A DNA stretch of 42,207 bases from an uncultured Acidimicrobiaceae bacterium. Lineage in GTDB: Bacteria > Actinomycetota > Acidimicrobiia > Acidimicrobiales > RAAP-2. The position numbers were made by a program, and so were the translations under genes. The notes beneath the pieces are model-generated. The model did not search any database, was not told the DNA's origin, and was given only the letters and a program-made list of their open reading frames with translations. Below are positions 32,716-40,339 of the stretch, piece after piece. Every line of letters starts with the position of its first letter. Within the stretch, counting starts at the first letter, position 1. The DNA lies in contig CALJTY010000010.1 in assembly GCA_937975915.1 (NCBI GenBank), positions 1 through 42,207 on the forward strand, written 5' to 3'.

Positions 32716-32754
32716 AAAAAAGTCCCGTCGCTTCCCAGCGGCGGGCACTCTTTT
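32716..32754. terminator. Bidirectional terminator between the monooxygenase gene and recA
   Basis: The core stem CCCGTCGC (32724-32731) pairs with GCGGCGGG (32738-32745) with one G-T around a TTCCCA loop. It is flanked by an A-run at 32716-32721 and a T-run at 32751-32754, so it can end transcripts from both convergent genes. Confidence 0.85.
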
Positions 32755-32767
32755 ATGAAACTTTGAA

Positions 32768-33820
32768 CTAGTCCAAAGTGATTGGTGCGTCGATGTCGAC
32801 TTCGACTGCTCCAACAACGTCTGGCAAAAGCGCATCTGCCATACGTTCACGAACACGGCCATCAATTTCAGCCATGATCGCTGGGTTGTCACGCAAGAAG
32901 TTTTTAACATTCTCACGACCTTGACCCATTTGTTCACCTTCGTAGGTAAACCAAGCACCGGCCTTCTTCACAAAGCCAAGTTCTACAGCAACATCAAGGA
33001 CTGATCCTTCACGACTAATGCCTTGTCCGTACATGATGTCGAATTCTGCTTGCTTGAACGGTGCGGCGCACTTGTTCTTCACAACCTTCACACGGGTACG
33101 GTTACCTACGACGTCAGTGCCATCCTTGATTGATTCGATGCGACGAATGTCGAGACGAACAGATGAGTAGAACTTAAGCGCACGTCCACCAGGCGTAACT
33201 TCAGGCGAACCGTACATAACACCGATCTTTTCGCGGAGTTGGTTAATGAACACGGCAACAGTGTTTGACTTTGAAAGTCCACCAGTGAGCTTGCGAAGTG
33301 CTTGGCTCATAAGACGAGCTTGGAGACCAACGTGGCTGTCCCCCATGTCTCCTTCAATTTCTGCACGAGGAGTAAGGGCTGCAACTGAGTCAATGATGAG
33401 TACATCAAGTGCACCAGAGCGAATAAGCATGTCGGCAATTTCAAGTGCTTGTTCACCAGTGTCTGGCTGTGAGATGAGAAGGTCATCTACGTTAACGCCA
33501 ATGGCTCGTGCGTATACCGGATCCATTGCGTGTTCCGCATCGATGTAGGCACACACTCCACCGTTGCGCTGAGCTTCAGCGACAACGTGCATTGCGAGGG
33601 TTGACTTACCTGAAGATTCAGGTCCGTAGAGTTCAATGATTCGGCCACGTGGAAGACCACCAATACCGAGCGCCATGTCGAGTGCGAGTGCACCAGTTGG
33701 AATTGATTCGATGTTCATGTGTAGGTTTTCGCCCATACGCATGATTGATCCCTTACCGAACTGCTTCTCGATCTGGCCAAGTGCGGCTTCTAGGGCCTTT
33801 GCACGGTCATCGGTTGCCAT
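32768..33820 (-). CDS. recA: Recombinase RecA
   Basis: This 350-residue recombinase forms filaments on single-stranded DNA, drives strand exchange and triggers LexA self-cleavage. Walker A GPESSGKS is at 66-73; LLISQPDTGEQALEIAD, VIDSVAALTPRAEIEGDMGD, ALRKLTGGLSKS and VFINQLREKIGVMYG are intact, and no intein is present. The ATG at 33820 is set by a perfect AAGGAG 6 nt upstream. An in-frame ATG at 33844 (eight extra residues) sits 6 nt after TAATTT and might be used when the transcript begins there. The usual downstream recX is absent. Confidence 0.98.
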   Translation of the reverse strand: MATDDRAKALEAALGQIEKQFGKGSIMRMGENLHMNIESIPTGALALDMALGIGGLPRGRIIELYGPESSGKSTLAMHVVAEAQRNGGVCAYIDAEHAMDPVYARAIGVNVDDLLISQPDTGEQALEIADMLIRSGALDVLIIDSVAALTPRAEIEGDMGDSHVGLQARLMSQALRKLTGGLSKSNTVAVFINQLREKIGVMYGSPEVTPGGRALKFYSSVRLDIRRIESIKDGTDVVGNRTRVKVVKNKCAAPFKQAEFDIMYGQGISREGSVLDVAVELGFVKKAGAWFTYEGEQMGQGRENVKNFLRDNPAIMAEIDGRVRERMADALLPDVVGAVEVDIDAPITLD

Positions 33821-33850
33821 TGGTTTCTCCTTGTTTTTTGTCATGCAGCC

Positions 33851-33856
33851 AAATTA
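33851..33856 (-). promoter_or_regulatory. Second recA promoter -10 (possible leaderless or 24-nt leader start)
   Basis: TAATTT lies 6 nt before the ATG at 33844. A transcript starting there would carry the AAGGAG-led ATG at 33820 24 nt downstream, and might also be read as a leaderless longer RecA. Confidence 0.45.
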
Positions 33857-33895
33857 GGAAGCTGCTGTGACATTGGGTATTTCCTGCCTGATTTC

Positions 33896-33924
33896 ACGGT
33901 ACTACGAACAAGTGTTCGTATCAA
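33896..33924 (-). promoter_or_regulatory. LexA-controlled recA promoter with SOS box in the spacer
   Basis: On the minus strand TTGATA (33924-33919) and TACCGT (33901-33896) are separated by exactly 17 nt. The palindrome TACGAAC-ACTT-GTTCGTA (33920-33903), with the GAAC-N4-GTTC core of actinobacterial/Gram-positive LexA boxes, fills the spacer. LexA bound there would cover both promoter elements. The start site would be about 69 nt upstream of the ATG at 33820. Confidence 0.9.
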
Positions 33925-33965
33925 GGATTATTTGTGAAAATCTTTGAAAAGTCAGTAATTAAAGG

Positions 33966-35195
33966 CTAATCAGCAAGTGCTTGGTACACCAAGGTCTGAA
34001 GTTCGCGACGAATTGGGTACGTTGAGCTCGGCATTAGCTGGGTGAAAAAGCTCACCGTAATGTCCTCTTCTGGGTCAATCCAGAACGCAGTTGATGCGGC
34101 GCCACCCCAGTTGTACAACCCTTCACTACCGAGATTTTTGTTCTTCGCTCGGTCAATCAAAACTGCGAAACCTAAACCAAAACCAATGCCATCAAAAGCT
34201 GTTTCAGCCCACGAGTCAATAGCAAGTGTTGCGAGATCGGTGTTGTTCGGAAGATGATTCTGCGCCATGAGACTTACTGTTCGACTCGATAGGAGTCGAA
34301 CACCATCAAGCTCGCCACCATTTAAGAGCATCGCGGTGAGCCTGTTGTAGTCATACGCAGTTGAAAGTAGTCCGCCTCCACCTGAAAAACCAGATGGTAA
34401 TTTTTCTGCCTTAACAGCGAGGTCTACATACGGAACCGCTCCGTCTCTGCCTGGAATGTACAGCATCGCTAATCGATCTAATTTTTCTTCAGGACAGTAG
34501 AAATCTGAATCATTCATTCCGAGTGGTGTGAAAATTCTTTCCATGAAGAATTCGCGAAGCGTCATTCCACTCCAGATCTCAACGAGACGTCCTAGGACAT
34601 CAGTTGCAAAGGAGTAGTTCCACTTTTCGCCAGGATGAAATAGCAATGGAGCATTGCACCAGTCATCTACTAACTCGGCGAGGCTCGCATCTTTGCGGTA
34701 CCCAGTGCCACCAGAACCATTGAGTTTGTAAATCTCGGCGACTGCATCTTCTTGAAAGTCATATGTGAGGCCACTCGTGTGCGTTAAGAGGTGATGGATT
34801 GTGACCTGACTCTTTGCTGGTTCAGTCTTGGGGTCCTGGGCGGTGCCGCCAATTAAAACGCGGCTTTCTTTTAGTGAATCAATCCATTTGCCGGCAGGAT
34901 CATTGAGATCAAAGAGTCCTTCTTCGTGCAACATCATCACGGCAACCGTCGTAACAGCTTTGGTCATTGAATAGATTCGCCAAATTGTGTCGTCCGTTAC
35001 TTCAAGTCCTTCTTCACGATTGCGGTGACCACCGCTACCGGACCAGACAAGTTCGCCACCGCGCGACACCGTTGCGAGCCAGCCGCTAAGCCGTTGATCG
35101 GTTACGTATTTGTTGAAGTGAGTTTTGATTCGCTCAAGTCGAACTTCATCAAATCCAAGTGAAGCGGGGTCGATTTGAACTTCGAGTTTTGACAT
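33966..35195 (-). CDS. Beta-lactamase-fold serine hydrolase (esterase family VIII-like)
   Basis: This 409-residue protein is of the class C beta-lactamase/serine hydrolase superfamily, with no evident signal peptide, so probably cytoplasmic. The nucleophile motif S-x-x-K is SMTK in WRIYSMTKAVTTVA (about residue 77). The second motif is Tyr in WNYSFATDVLGRLVEIWSG, the form typical of family VIII esterases rather than YxN penicillinases. The substrate is unknown. Its ATG shares one base with the cinA stop (TAATG), so it is translationally coupled to cinA, which is unusual company. The gene sits between cinA and recA, which are more often close neighbours. Confidence 0.87.
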   Translation of the reverse strand: MSKLEVQIDPASLGFDEVRLERIKTHFNKYVTDQRLSGWLATVSRGGELVWSGSGGHRNREEGLEVTDDTIWRIYSMTKAVTTVAVMMLHEEGLFDLNDPAGKWIDSLKESRVLIGGTAQDPKTEPAKSQVTIHHLLTHTSGLTYDFQEDAVAEIYKLNGSGGTGYRKDASLAELVDDWCNAPLLFHPGEKWNYSFATDVLGRLVEIWSGMTLREFFMERIFTPLGMNDSDFYCPEEKLDRLAMLYIPGRDGAVPYVDLAVKAEKLPSGFSGGGGLLSTAYDYNRLTAMLLNGGELDGVRLLSSRTVSLMAQNHLPNNTDLATLAIDSWAETAFDGIGFGLGFAVLIDRAKNKNLGSEGLYNWGGAASTAFWIDPEEDITVSFFTQLMPSSTYPIRRELQTLVYQALAD

Positions 35196-36457
35196 TATTT
35201 ACCCAATCCATCTAGTGCTTTGCGTAGAGCGTCAAGTGCGCTGATTGCACTGTACGCGCGAATGCGTGGTCGGTCTCCAGGTAGGCGAAGCGCAACATGA
35301 GAGACCTTGTCACCGATAGCAATGCCCACAAAAACCGTCCCCGCTGGGTGACCGTCTTGTTCTTCGGGGCCAGCCACACCAGTCACGCTGAGTCCAACAT
35401 CGGAACCGAGCAACTTGGCAGCGCCAATAGCCATTGCTTCCGCTGCTTCTGGGCTCACCACTGGACCAACTGGAACGCCCAAGACTTTGAACTTCACTTC
35501 AGATGCGTAGCTCACAACACCACCGCGGAACCACTTTGATGCACCAATGACATTGACGAGTCGGCTCGCAATGAGCCCACCAGTGACTGATTCAGCAACG
35601 CCGAGTGTTAGATCTTTTTCTACAAGCCGGGTTGCAATTGCGTGTTCCATGGTTTCATCGTCCACACCAAAGATGATTTCTCCGAGTTTGGTGTTGATAA
35701 TGCTTCGAATTTTTACTTCTTCTTCAGCTATAAGTTCTTTAGCGTGCTCTGCACTGTCACCTCTGGCGGTGATGCGAACTTTGATGCCTTCGATTCCTGA
35801 TGCGAGGAATGCAATGGTGAGCCGTGAATTGTCGTCAAGTGACGAAAGTTCATCGCCAATCGCTTCAGCGAGTCCAGACTCACTTGCTCCCCATGTGCGA
35901 AGCACTCGACTAATAATTACTGACTCATTGCCCGCAAGTCGCTCACGGCGAAGAAGCTCGGGCAAAATTGCTCGCTCGAACATGTCAGTCATTTCGTATG
36001 GAACGCCAGGCACCGCGAAAACAACTTTTTGCCCAACGGGACATATGAGACCAGGAGCTGTTCCGCGAGTTTGCGGAATGATTGCTGCGCCTTTTGGAAC
36101 ATCAGCCTGCAACAAGTTGTTCTCGGGCATTTCACGGCCACGTGAACCAAACATTTTTCTAATCGCTTCAACAATTACTTCATCACGAATAAGTGGAACG
36201 TTCATTACTTCTGCAATGGCAGCCCTGGTGATGTCATCTTGCGTGGGACCAAGTCCCCCGCAGACAATTACTGCGTCAGAGCGTGCAAGCGCTGTGCGAA
36301 AAGCCAGAACAATGCGGTCGTGATTGTCACCTACGTGCTGGTGAAAATGAGAGGCAATTCCGTTTGCTGCTAGCTGCTCGCCTAGCCACTGCGAGTTGGT
36401 GTCAGGGATTTGTCCTAGAAGAAGTTCGGTTCCGACTGCAACAATCTCAACACGCAT
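35195..36457 (-). CDS. cinA: CinA family protein (ADP-ribose pyrophosphatase/NMN amidase)
   Basis: This 420-residue, two-domain protein has residues 1-170 as the MoaB/MogA-like COG1058 domain (AVGTELLLGQIPDTNSQWL, CGGLGPTQDDITR) and about 255-415 as the PncC-type nicotinamide-nucleotide amidase domain (GVAESVTGGLIASRL, FRGGVVSYA, SVTGVAGPEEQDG, GTVFVGIA). It is thought to repair or recycle pyridine nucleotides. The ATG follows the pgsA TAA directly. It belongs to the rimO-pgsA-cinA operon. Confidence 0.94.
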   Translation of the reverse strand: MRVEIVAVGTELLLGQIPDTNSQWLGEQLAANGIASHFHQHVGDNHDRIVLAFRTALARSDAVIVCGGLGPTQDDITRAAIAEVMNVPLIRDEVIVEAIRKMFGSRGREMPENNLLQADVPKGAAIIPQTRGTAPGLICPVGQKVVFAVPGVPYEMTDMFERAILPELLRRERLAGNESVIISRVLRTWGASESGLAEAIGDELSSLDDNSRLTIAFLASGIEGIKVRITARGDSAEHAKELIAEEEVKIRSIINTKLGEIIFGVDDETMEHAIATRLVEKDLTLGVAESVTGGLIASRLVNVIGASKWFRGGVVSYASEVKFKVLGVPVGPVVSPEAAEAMAIGAAKLLGSDVGLSVTGVAGPEEQDGHPAGTVFVGIAIGDKVSHVALRLPGDRPRIRAYSAISALDALRKALDGLGK

Positions 36458-37021
36458 TTAGTTCGCCTTTTTGCCGTCCACGTAATATTTCCATCCGGTG
36501 TACACCGTCATCAAGGTTGCAATCCAAATGGTTATGAATGCAAGCCATGTGTGGTGCGCCGTGAACGGAAGTACGCACAGTGCAATTGCTAAGTCCTGCA
36601 CGAATGTTTTCCATTTTGCAATTTGACTTGCTGGAATGGAAATTCCCTTCTTTGACGCTTTAGATCTGTAGACACTCATCCAAATTTCGCGCAACGTAAT
36701 AATCACCGCAGGAGCGATAAAGAAGTTGAGGTGATGCCCTCTTGAAACTATGAGTGCATAGAGGCTTCCTAGAACAATGATCTTGTCCGCAAGTGGATCA
36801 AGGAATGCTCCAGAAGTTGTCGTGCCGTGACGTCTGGCAACAATGCCATCAAAGTAATCAGACGCCGCCGCGAGAGCACCAACAAGAGAAGTCCACCAAT
36901 TAATTCGGTGTGCAATAAGAAGGTAGATAAAGAGTGGGGCAACAACAATGCGAAAGCTTGTCATCAAGTTCGCCGGTGTTAGTAGCGCAGTCGGTCCGTA
37001 GCTTTTTTTCTCGGTGCTCAT
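36458..37021 (-). CDS. pgsA: CDP-diacylglycerol-glycerol-3-phosphate 3-phosphatidyltransferase
   Basis: This 187-residue membrane enzyme has several hydrophobic helices and the CDP-alcohol phosphatidyltransferase motif D-x-x-D-G-x-x-A-R...G-x-x-x-D-x-x-x-D in SDYFDGIVARRHGTTTSGAFLDPLADK (about 59-85). It makes phosphatidylglycerol phosphate, the precursor of phosphatidylglycerol and cardiolipin. PgsA is favoured over phosphatidylinositol phosphate synthase because of the rimO-pgsA-cinA context. It overlaps the rimO stop by ATGA. Confidence 0.93.
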   Translation of the reverse strand: MSTEKKSYGPTALLTPANLMTSFRIVVAPLFIYLLIAHRINWWTSLVGALAAASDYFDGIVARRHGTTTSGAFLDPLADKIIVLGSLYALIVSRGHHLNFFIAPAVIITLREIWMSVYRSKASKKGISIPASQIAKWKTFVQDLAIALCVLPFTAHHTWLAFITIWIATLMTVYTGWKYYVDGKKAN

Positions 37022-38325
37022 AGCTGCAATGCCTCCAGGTCTGTTCCATGGCTCGCCACAATTTCAACTTCAACCATGGAGCCAACGATAAGTGATGAAT
37101 CAACCATCACAATGCCATCAATTTCAGGGCACTCTCGGACACTACGTCCAATGCCGGGTGCATCAATGAGCAGGCGCTGGTGAGTGCCTACGAGTGCATC
37201 TCTGCGTCGCGCTGTTATGGCGTCTTGAAGCTCGCTCACTTCACGTAGGCGCTCTAGGGCAAGTTCATGAGGAACTTGGTCACCAAGTCCATTCGCATGG
37301 GTGCCCTCTTCTTTGGAGAACGTAAAGAAGCCGGCCCAGTCGAGTTGCGCCGCCTCAATAAATTCGAGCAGCTCGCGCTGGTCGTCTTCAGTTTCACCGG
37401 GGTATCCCAGAATGAATGATGAGCGAAAAGTGGCGTCTGGATCAGCAGAACGGATTGCTGCAATTCGCTCTAAGAAGCGATCACCATCTCCCCAGCGCTT
37501 CATGGCACGAAGCATGTGACGCGATGCGTGTTGTAAAGATAAATCGAAGTACGGAACGCCAGTTTCAAGAATTGTTTCAATAAGACCACTAGTCAGACCC
37601 GATGGGTAGAGATACAAGAGGCGAACTCTTTCAACTTCTTTGCTGAGTGCTTTGGTGAGATCAATGAGGGGTTGTGTTCCACCTTCATCAAGTACTTCAA
37701 CTGCTTCACCAAGTGCGGCACGACGACGGTCATGTCCCCAGCTCGCAAGGTCTTGGGCAATAAGAACTATTTCTTTTGCTCCACCTTCAACGAGTGCACG
37801 TGCTTCAGTGAGAATTTCATTTGTCGAACGCGATCGTTGGTCACCGCGGAATGTTGGAATCGCACAGAAACCACAACGACGGTCACAACCTTCAGCAATC
37901 TTCACGTAGGCCCATGGAGCTTTTGAAGCTGGGCGAGGAAGATTAAGCAAGTCGAAAGCGGGTGTTGGACGTTTGCGAAGTGCAACTGGAGTTGAAGGAA
38001 CAATTTGTTCGGTGAGGCTTTCGCCAAATCCAGCAACGAGGTCAACTTCAGGAAGTGCTTCAGCTAGTTCATCGCCGTAGCGTTCAGCCATGCAGCCAGT
38101 TACGACGAGGCGGGCATTTCCTAGTTTGCGCTCAGCAAGATCAAGGACTGTTTCGATTGATTCTTCACGTGCGGCTTCAATAAACGCGCAGGTGTTGGCA
38201 ACAACAAGTTCGGCTTCTTCTGCGCTGTCGGCGAGGGTGTAGCCCTGGGACACGAGAAGTCCTGCAAGCTTGTCCGAGTCCACGTGGTTCTTGGGACAGC
38301 CGAGTGTTTCTATCCAGTACCTCAA
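37018..38325 (-). CDS. rimO: Ribosomal protein S12 methylthiotransferase RimO
   Basis: This 435-residue radical SAM enzyme adds a methylthio group to an aspartate of ribosomal protein S12. The N-terminal UPF0004 domain supplies three Cys (10, 46, 78) for the second cluster. The radical SAM triad is Cys 147, 151 and 154 in EGCDRRCGFC, and a C-terminal TRAM-like region follows. LGCPKNHVDSD and FRGDQRSR separate it from MiaB. It begins with TTG; an AGGAG 7 nt upstream and the family N-terminus (RYWIETLGCPKN) support this start. Confidence 0.95.
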   Translation of the reverse strand: MRYWIETLGCPKNHVDSDKLAGLLVSQGYTLADSAEEAELVVANTCAFIEAAREESIETVLDLAERKLGNARLVVTGCMAERYGDELAEALPEVDLVAGFGESLTEQIVPSTPVALRKRPTPAFDLLNLPRPASKAPWAYVKIAEGCDRRCGFCAIPTFRGDQRSRSTNEILTEARALVEGGAKEIVLIAQDLASWGHDRRRAALGEAVEVLDEGGTQPLIDLTKALSKEVERVRLLYLYPSGLTSGLIETILETGVPYFDLSLQHASRHMLRAMKRWGDGDRFLERIAAIRSADPDATFRSSFILGYPGETEDDQRELLEFIEAAQLDWAGFFTFSKEEGTHANGLGDQVPHELALERLREVSELQDAITARRRDALVGTHQRLLIDAPGIGRSVRECPEIDGIVMVDSSLIVGSMVEVEIVASHGTDLEALQL

Positions 38326-38347
38326 GCGTGTCTCCTATTGACATAAC

Positions 38348-38374
38348 AACACCGAGCGCTGGGCGCTCGGTGTT
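38348..38374 (-). terminator. Intrinsic terminator after tRNA-Ser, before rimO
   Basis: A perfect 12-bp stem AACACCGAGCGC/GCGCTCGGTGTT (38348-38359 and 38363-38374) with a 3-nt loop begins two bases after the tRNA 3' end. On the minus strand it ends in TGTTGTTAT. It should separate the tRNA transcript from rimO. Confidence 0.8.
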
Positions 38375-38376
38375 AA

Positions 38377-38470
38377 TGGCGGAGAGGGAGGGATTTGAAC
38401 CCTCGGGCCCGGTTTCCCAGGCCGCATTCTTAGCAGGAATGTGGTTTAAACCGTACTCACCCACCTCTCC
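38377..38470 (-). tRNA. tRNA-Ser(GCT)
   Basis: Minus strand, 94 nt including an encoded CCA. The acceptor stem GGAGAGG (38470-38464) pairs with CCTCTCC (38387-38381); G is the discriminator base. The anticodon loop CTGCTAA gives GCT, reading AGC/AGU serine codons. A long variable arm typical of class II tRNAs is followed by the GGTTCAAAT T-loop. Confidence 0.95.
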
Positions 38471-38480
38471 CAGCAAGGCC

Positions 38481-38486
38481 ATCTTA
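38481..38486 (-). promoter_or_regulatory. -10 element of tRNA-Ser
   Basis: TAAGAT on the minus strand lies 10 nt before the mature 5' end of the tRNA. No convincing -35 is seen. Confidence 0.4.
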
Positions 38487-38540
38487 GTGAATTTATGCCA
38501 CGTCGAAAAATCGCCCAAAACGCGCCCCACGAACCAGCGT

Positions 38541-38546
38541 TACACT
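38541..38546 (+). promoter_or_regulatory. -10 element of the amino acid transporter operon
   Basis: TACACT would start the transcript about 20 nt before the binding protein ATG, leaving room for its AAGGAG ribosome binding site. The -35 is weak. Confidence 0.4.
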
Positions 38547-38573
38547 CATTTCAACATTCAGAAGGAGAACCCC

Positions 38574-39443
38574 ATGCGTTCAGTTCGTATTGCTCTAGCC
38601 GCAGTTCTTGGTGCATCACTACTAAGTGCTGTTTCACTCAGTACCGCAGGCGCCGCCAGCTCGACTCAACTTGCCACGTGCAAATCGACCATCACTTCAC
38701 AAGAATTTAAAAAAGGAACGCTAACTGTTGCGACTGACAACCCGGTGTACACACCGTGGTTTGTTGACAACAAGCCGAGCAACGGCAAGGGCTACGAATC
38801 AGCATTGGTTTACGAAATTGCGAAAGTTCTTGGAGTTTCAAAGAGCAACGTCAAGTGGGTATCTGTTCCGTTTGATTCGAGTTACACACCGGGTAAGAAG
38901 TCATTCGACTTTGACATCAATGAAATCTCAAGCACTGCAGAGCGCGCCAAGGTAGTTACCTTCTCACAGAGCTACTACGACGTGGACCAGTCACTCGTCG
39001 CGCTAAAGACCAACAAGATTGTTACCAACCACTCACCGGCAGAACTTAAGACATACCAATACGGTGACCAAATTGGAACTACTGGACTTGCGTACATCAA
39101 CAAGTACATCAAGCCAACCAAGGCAGCACGTGTGTATTCAACACTTGACCAAGCTGTGGCTGCATTGCAGAGCGGACAAATTGATGCAATCGCTGTTGAC
39201 ACTCCAACAGGTGAGTACATGGCCATGGCCCAAATTGTTGACAAGAACAACAAAATGCTCGCCACACAAGTTGGACAGTTCCCAAGCGTTGGAGAGCACT
39301 ACGGTCTCCTATTCGAAAAGAACAACCCACTTGCGGCATGCATCAATGTTGCAATCAGCACACTTCGCACTAACGGAACTCTTAGCGCTCTAACAAAGAA
39401 GTGGCTGGGGATCTACACCAGCGTTCCTGCACTTAAGCCATAA
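38574..39443 (+). CDS. Polar amino acid ABC transporter, substrate-binding protein
   Basis: This 289-residue exported binding protein is of the SBP_bac_3 family. The signal peptide MRSVRIALAAVLGASLLSAV ends around STAGA-ASS with no lipobox, so it should be released rather than lipidated. Family sequence runs from GTLTVATDNPVYTPWF through KGYESALVYEIAKVLG and FSQSYYDVDQSLVA to DAIAVDTPTGEYMA. Two Cys near the mature termini could form a disulfide. The ATG is set by AAGGAG 6 nt upstream; the open frame that extends further upstream crosses the antisense of tRNA-Ser and is not coding. The exact amino acid is unknown. Confidence 0.92.
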   Translation: MRSVRIALAAVLGASLLSAVSLSTAGAASSTQLATCKSTITSQEFKKGTLTVATDNPVYTPWFVDNKPSNGKGYESALVYEIAKVLGVSKSNVKWVSVPFDSSYTPGKKSFDFDINEISSTAERAKVVTFSQSYYDVDQSLVALKTNKIVTNHSPAELKTYQYGDQIGTTGLAYINKYIKPTKAARVYSTLDQAVAALQSGQIDAIAVDTPTGEYMAMAQIVDKNNKMLATQVGQFPSVGEHYGLLFEKNNPLAACINVAISTLRTNGTLSALTKKWLGIYTSVPALKP

Positions 39444-39448
39444 GAATC

Positions 39449-40339
39449 ATGTCGCATGACGCCAGCGCTAATGCGCTGGAAACACCTACGTTGTTTGTGC
39501 CACGGCGCAAACAACTTTTCACTGGTCGTCGTGCAATAGTTGCGAGTGTTTTTTCAAGCCTGCTAATTCTTGGCGCCATTGTTGCAATTTTTTACGTGGC
39601 TCCTGGCGGAGCGTCAGTTCGCTACTTCTTCTTCAACCCTCAACAAATGTGGGAATCATTCACTGGCAATCCAGCTAAGGGACTTAGTTCTGTCGGAGCT
39701 GGAATTTTCACCAACATATGGATGTTCTGCGTTTGTGAAGTTATGGTTCTGCTTTTTGGACTTCTTATTGCCTGGGTGCGAATGACAACTTCAGCCGTCT
39801 TGTTCCCATTTCGAGTGCTCTCAACGATGTACACCGACCTCTTTCGAGGCATTCCAATTCTGCTCGTGATTTTCATGGTCGGCTTCGGATTGCCTGCTCT
39901 GGGACTTGGATTCATTTCTTCGCAATCACCAGCGGTCTACGGTTGCATCTCTCTGACAATTACCTATAGCGCCTACGTTGCCGAAGTTTTTCGTGCAGGA
40001 ATTAACTCCGTACCAAATGGCCAGTTGCTCGCGGCGAGGTCACTCGGACTTTCGAGTTCTGCAACCATGAAGCGGGTAATTCTTCCCCAGGCAGTGCGTA
40101 CCGTTATCCCACCTCTTCTCAACGACTTCATTTCAATGCAAAAAGACACCGCACTGGTATCAACTCTCGGGGCCATCGAAGCAACTCGAGCGGCGCAGAT
40201 TTATGCCTCAACGGAATTCAACTTCAGTGGCTATGTAGTTGCTTCAATTTTGTTCTTGCTGCTGACGATTCCAATGACTCGCTTTACTGACCGTCTTATT
40301 GCGAAAGACCGCGTAAAGCGACTGGCGGCAACACGATGA
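39449..40339 (+). CDS. Polar amino acid ABC transporter, permease
   Basis: This 296-residue permease is of the HisM/GlnP type. Several hydrophobic helices are visible, with the EAA-type loop AARSLGLSSSATMKRVILPQAVRTVIPPLLNDFISMQKDTALVS that contacts the ATPase. An N-terminal extension of about 90 residues, including one helix, precedes the conserved domain. It follows the binding protein by 5 bp without a clear ribosome binding site and overlaps the ATPase by ATGA. A single permease gene suggests a homodimeric channel. Confidence 0.92.
   Translation: MSHDASANALETPTLFVPRRKQLFTGRRAIVASVFSSLLILGAIVAIFYVAPGGASVRYFFFNPQQMWESFTGNPAKGLSSVGAGIFTNIWMFCVCEVMVLLFGLLIAWVRMTTSAVLFPFRVLSTMYTDLFRGIPILLVIFMVGFGLPALGLGFISSQSPAVYGCISLTITYSAYVAEVFRAGINSVPNGQLLAARSLGLSSSATMKRVILPQAVRTVIPPLLNDFISMQKDTALVSTLGAIEATRAAQIYASTEFNFSGYVVASILFLLLTIPMTRFTDRLIAKDRVKRLAATR

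Noticed and set aside
35547..36323. 258-codon open frame antisense to cinA
   Set aside because: Low-complexity Ser-rich translation, no recognisable motif, fully covered by the conserved CinA frame.
38304..38573. 90-codon N-terminal extension of the amino acid binding protein
   Set aside because: It reads through the antisense of tRNA-Ser and its terminator; a perfect AAGGAG and a signal peptide mark the real start at 38574.
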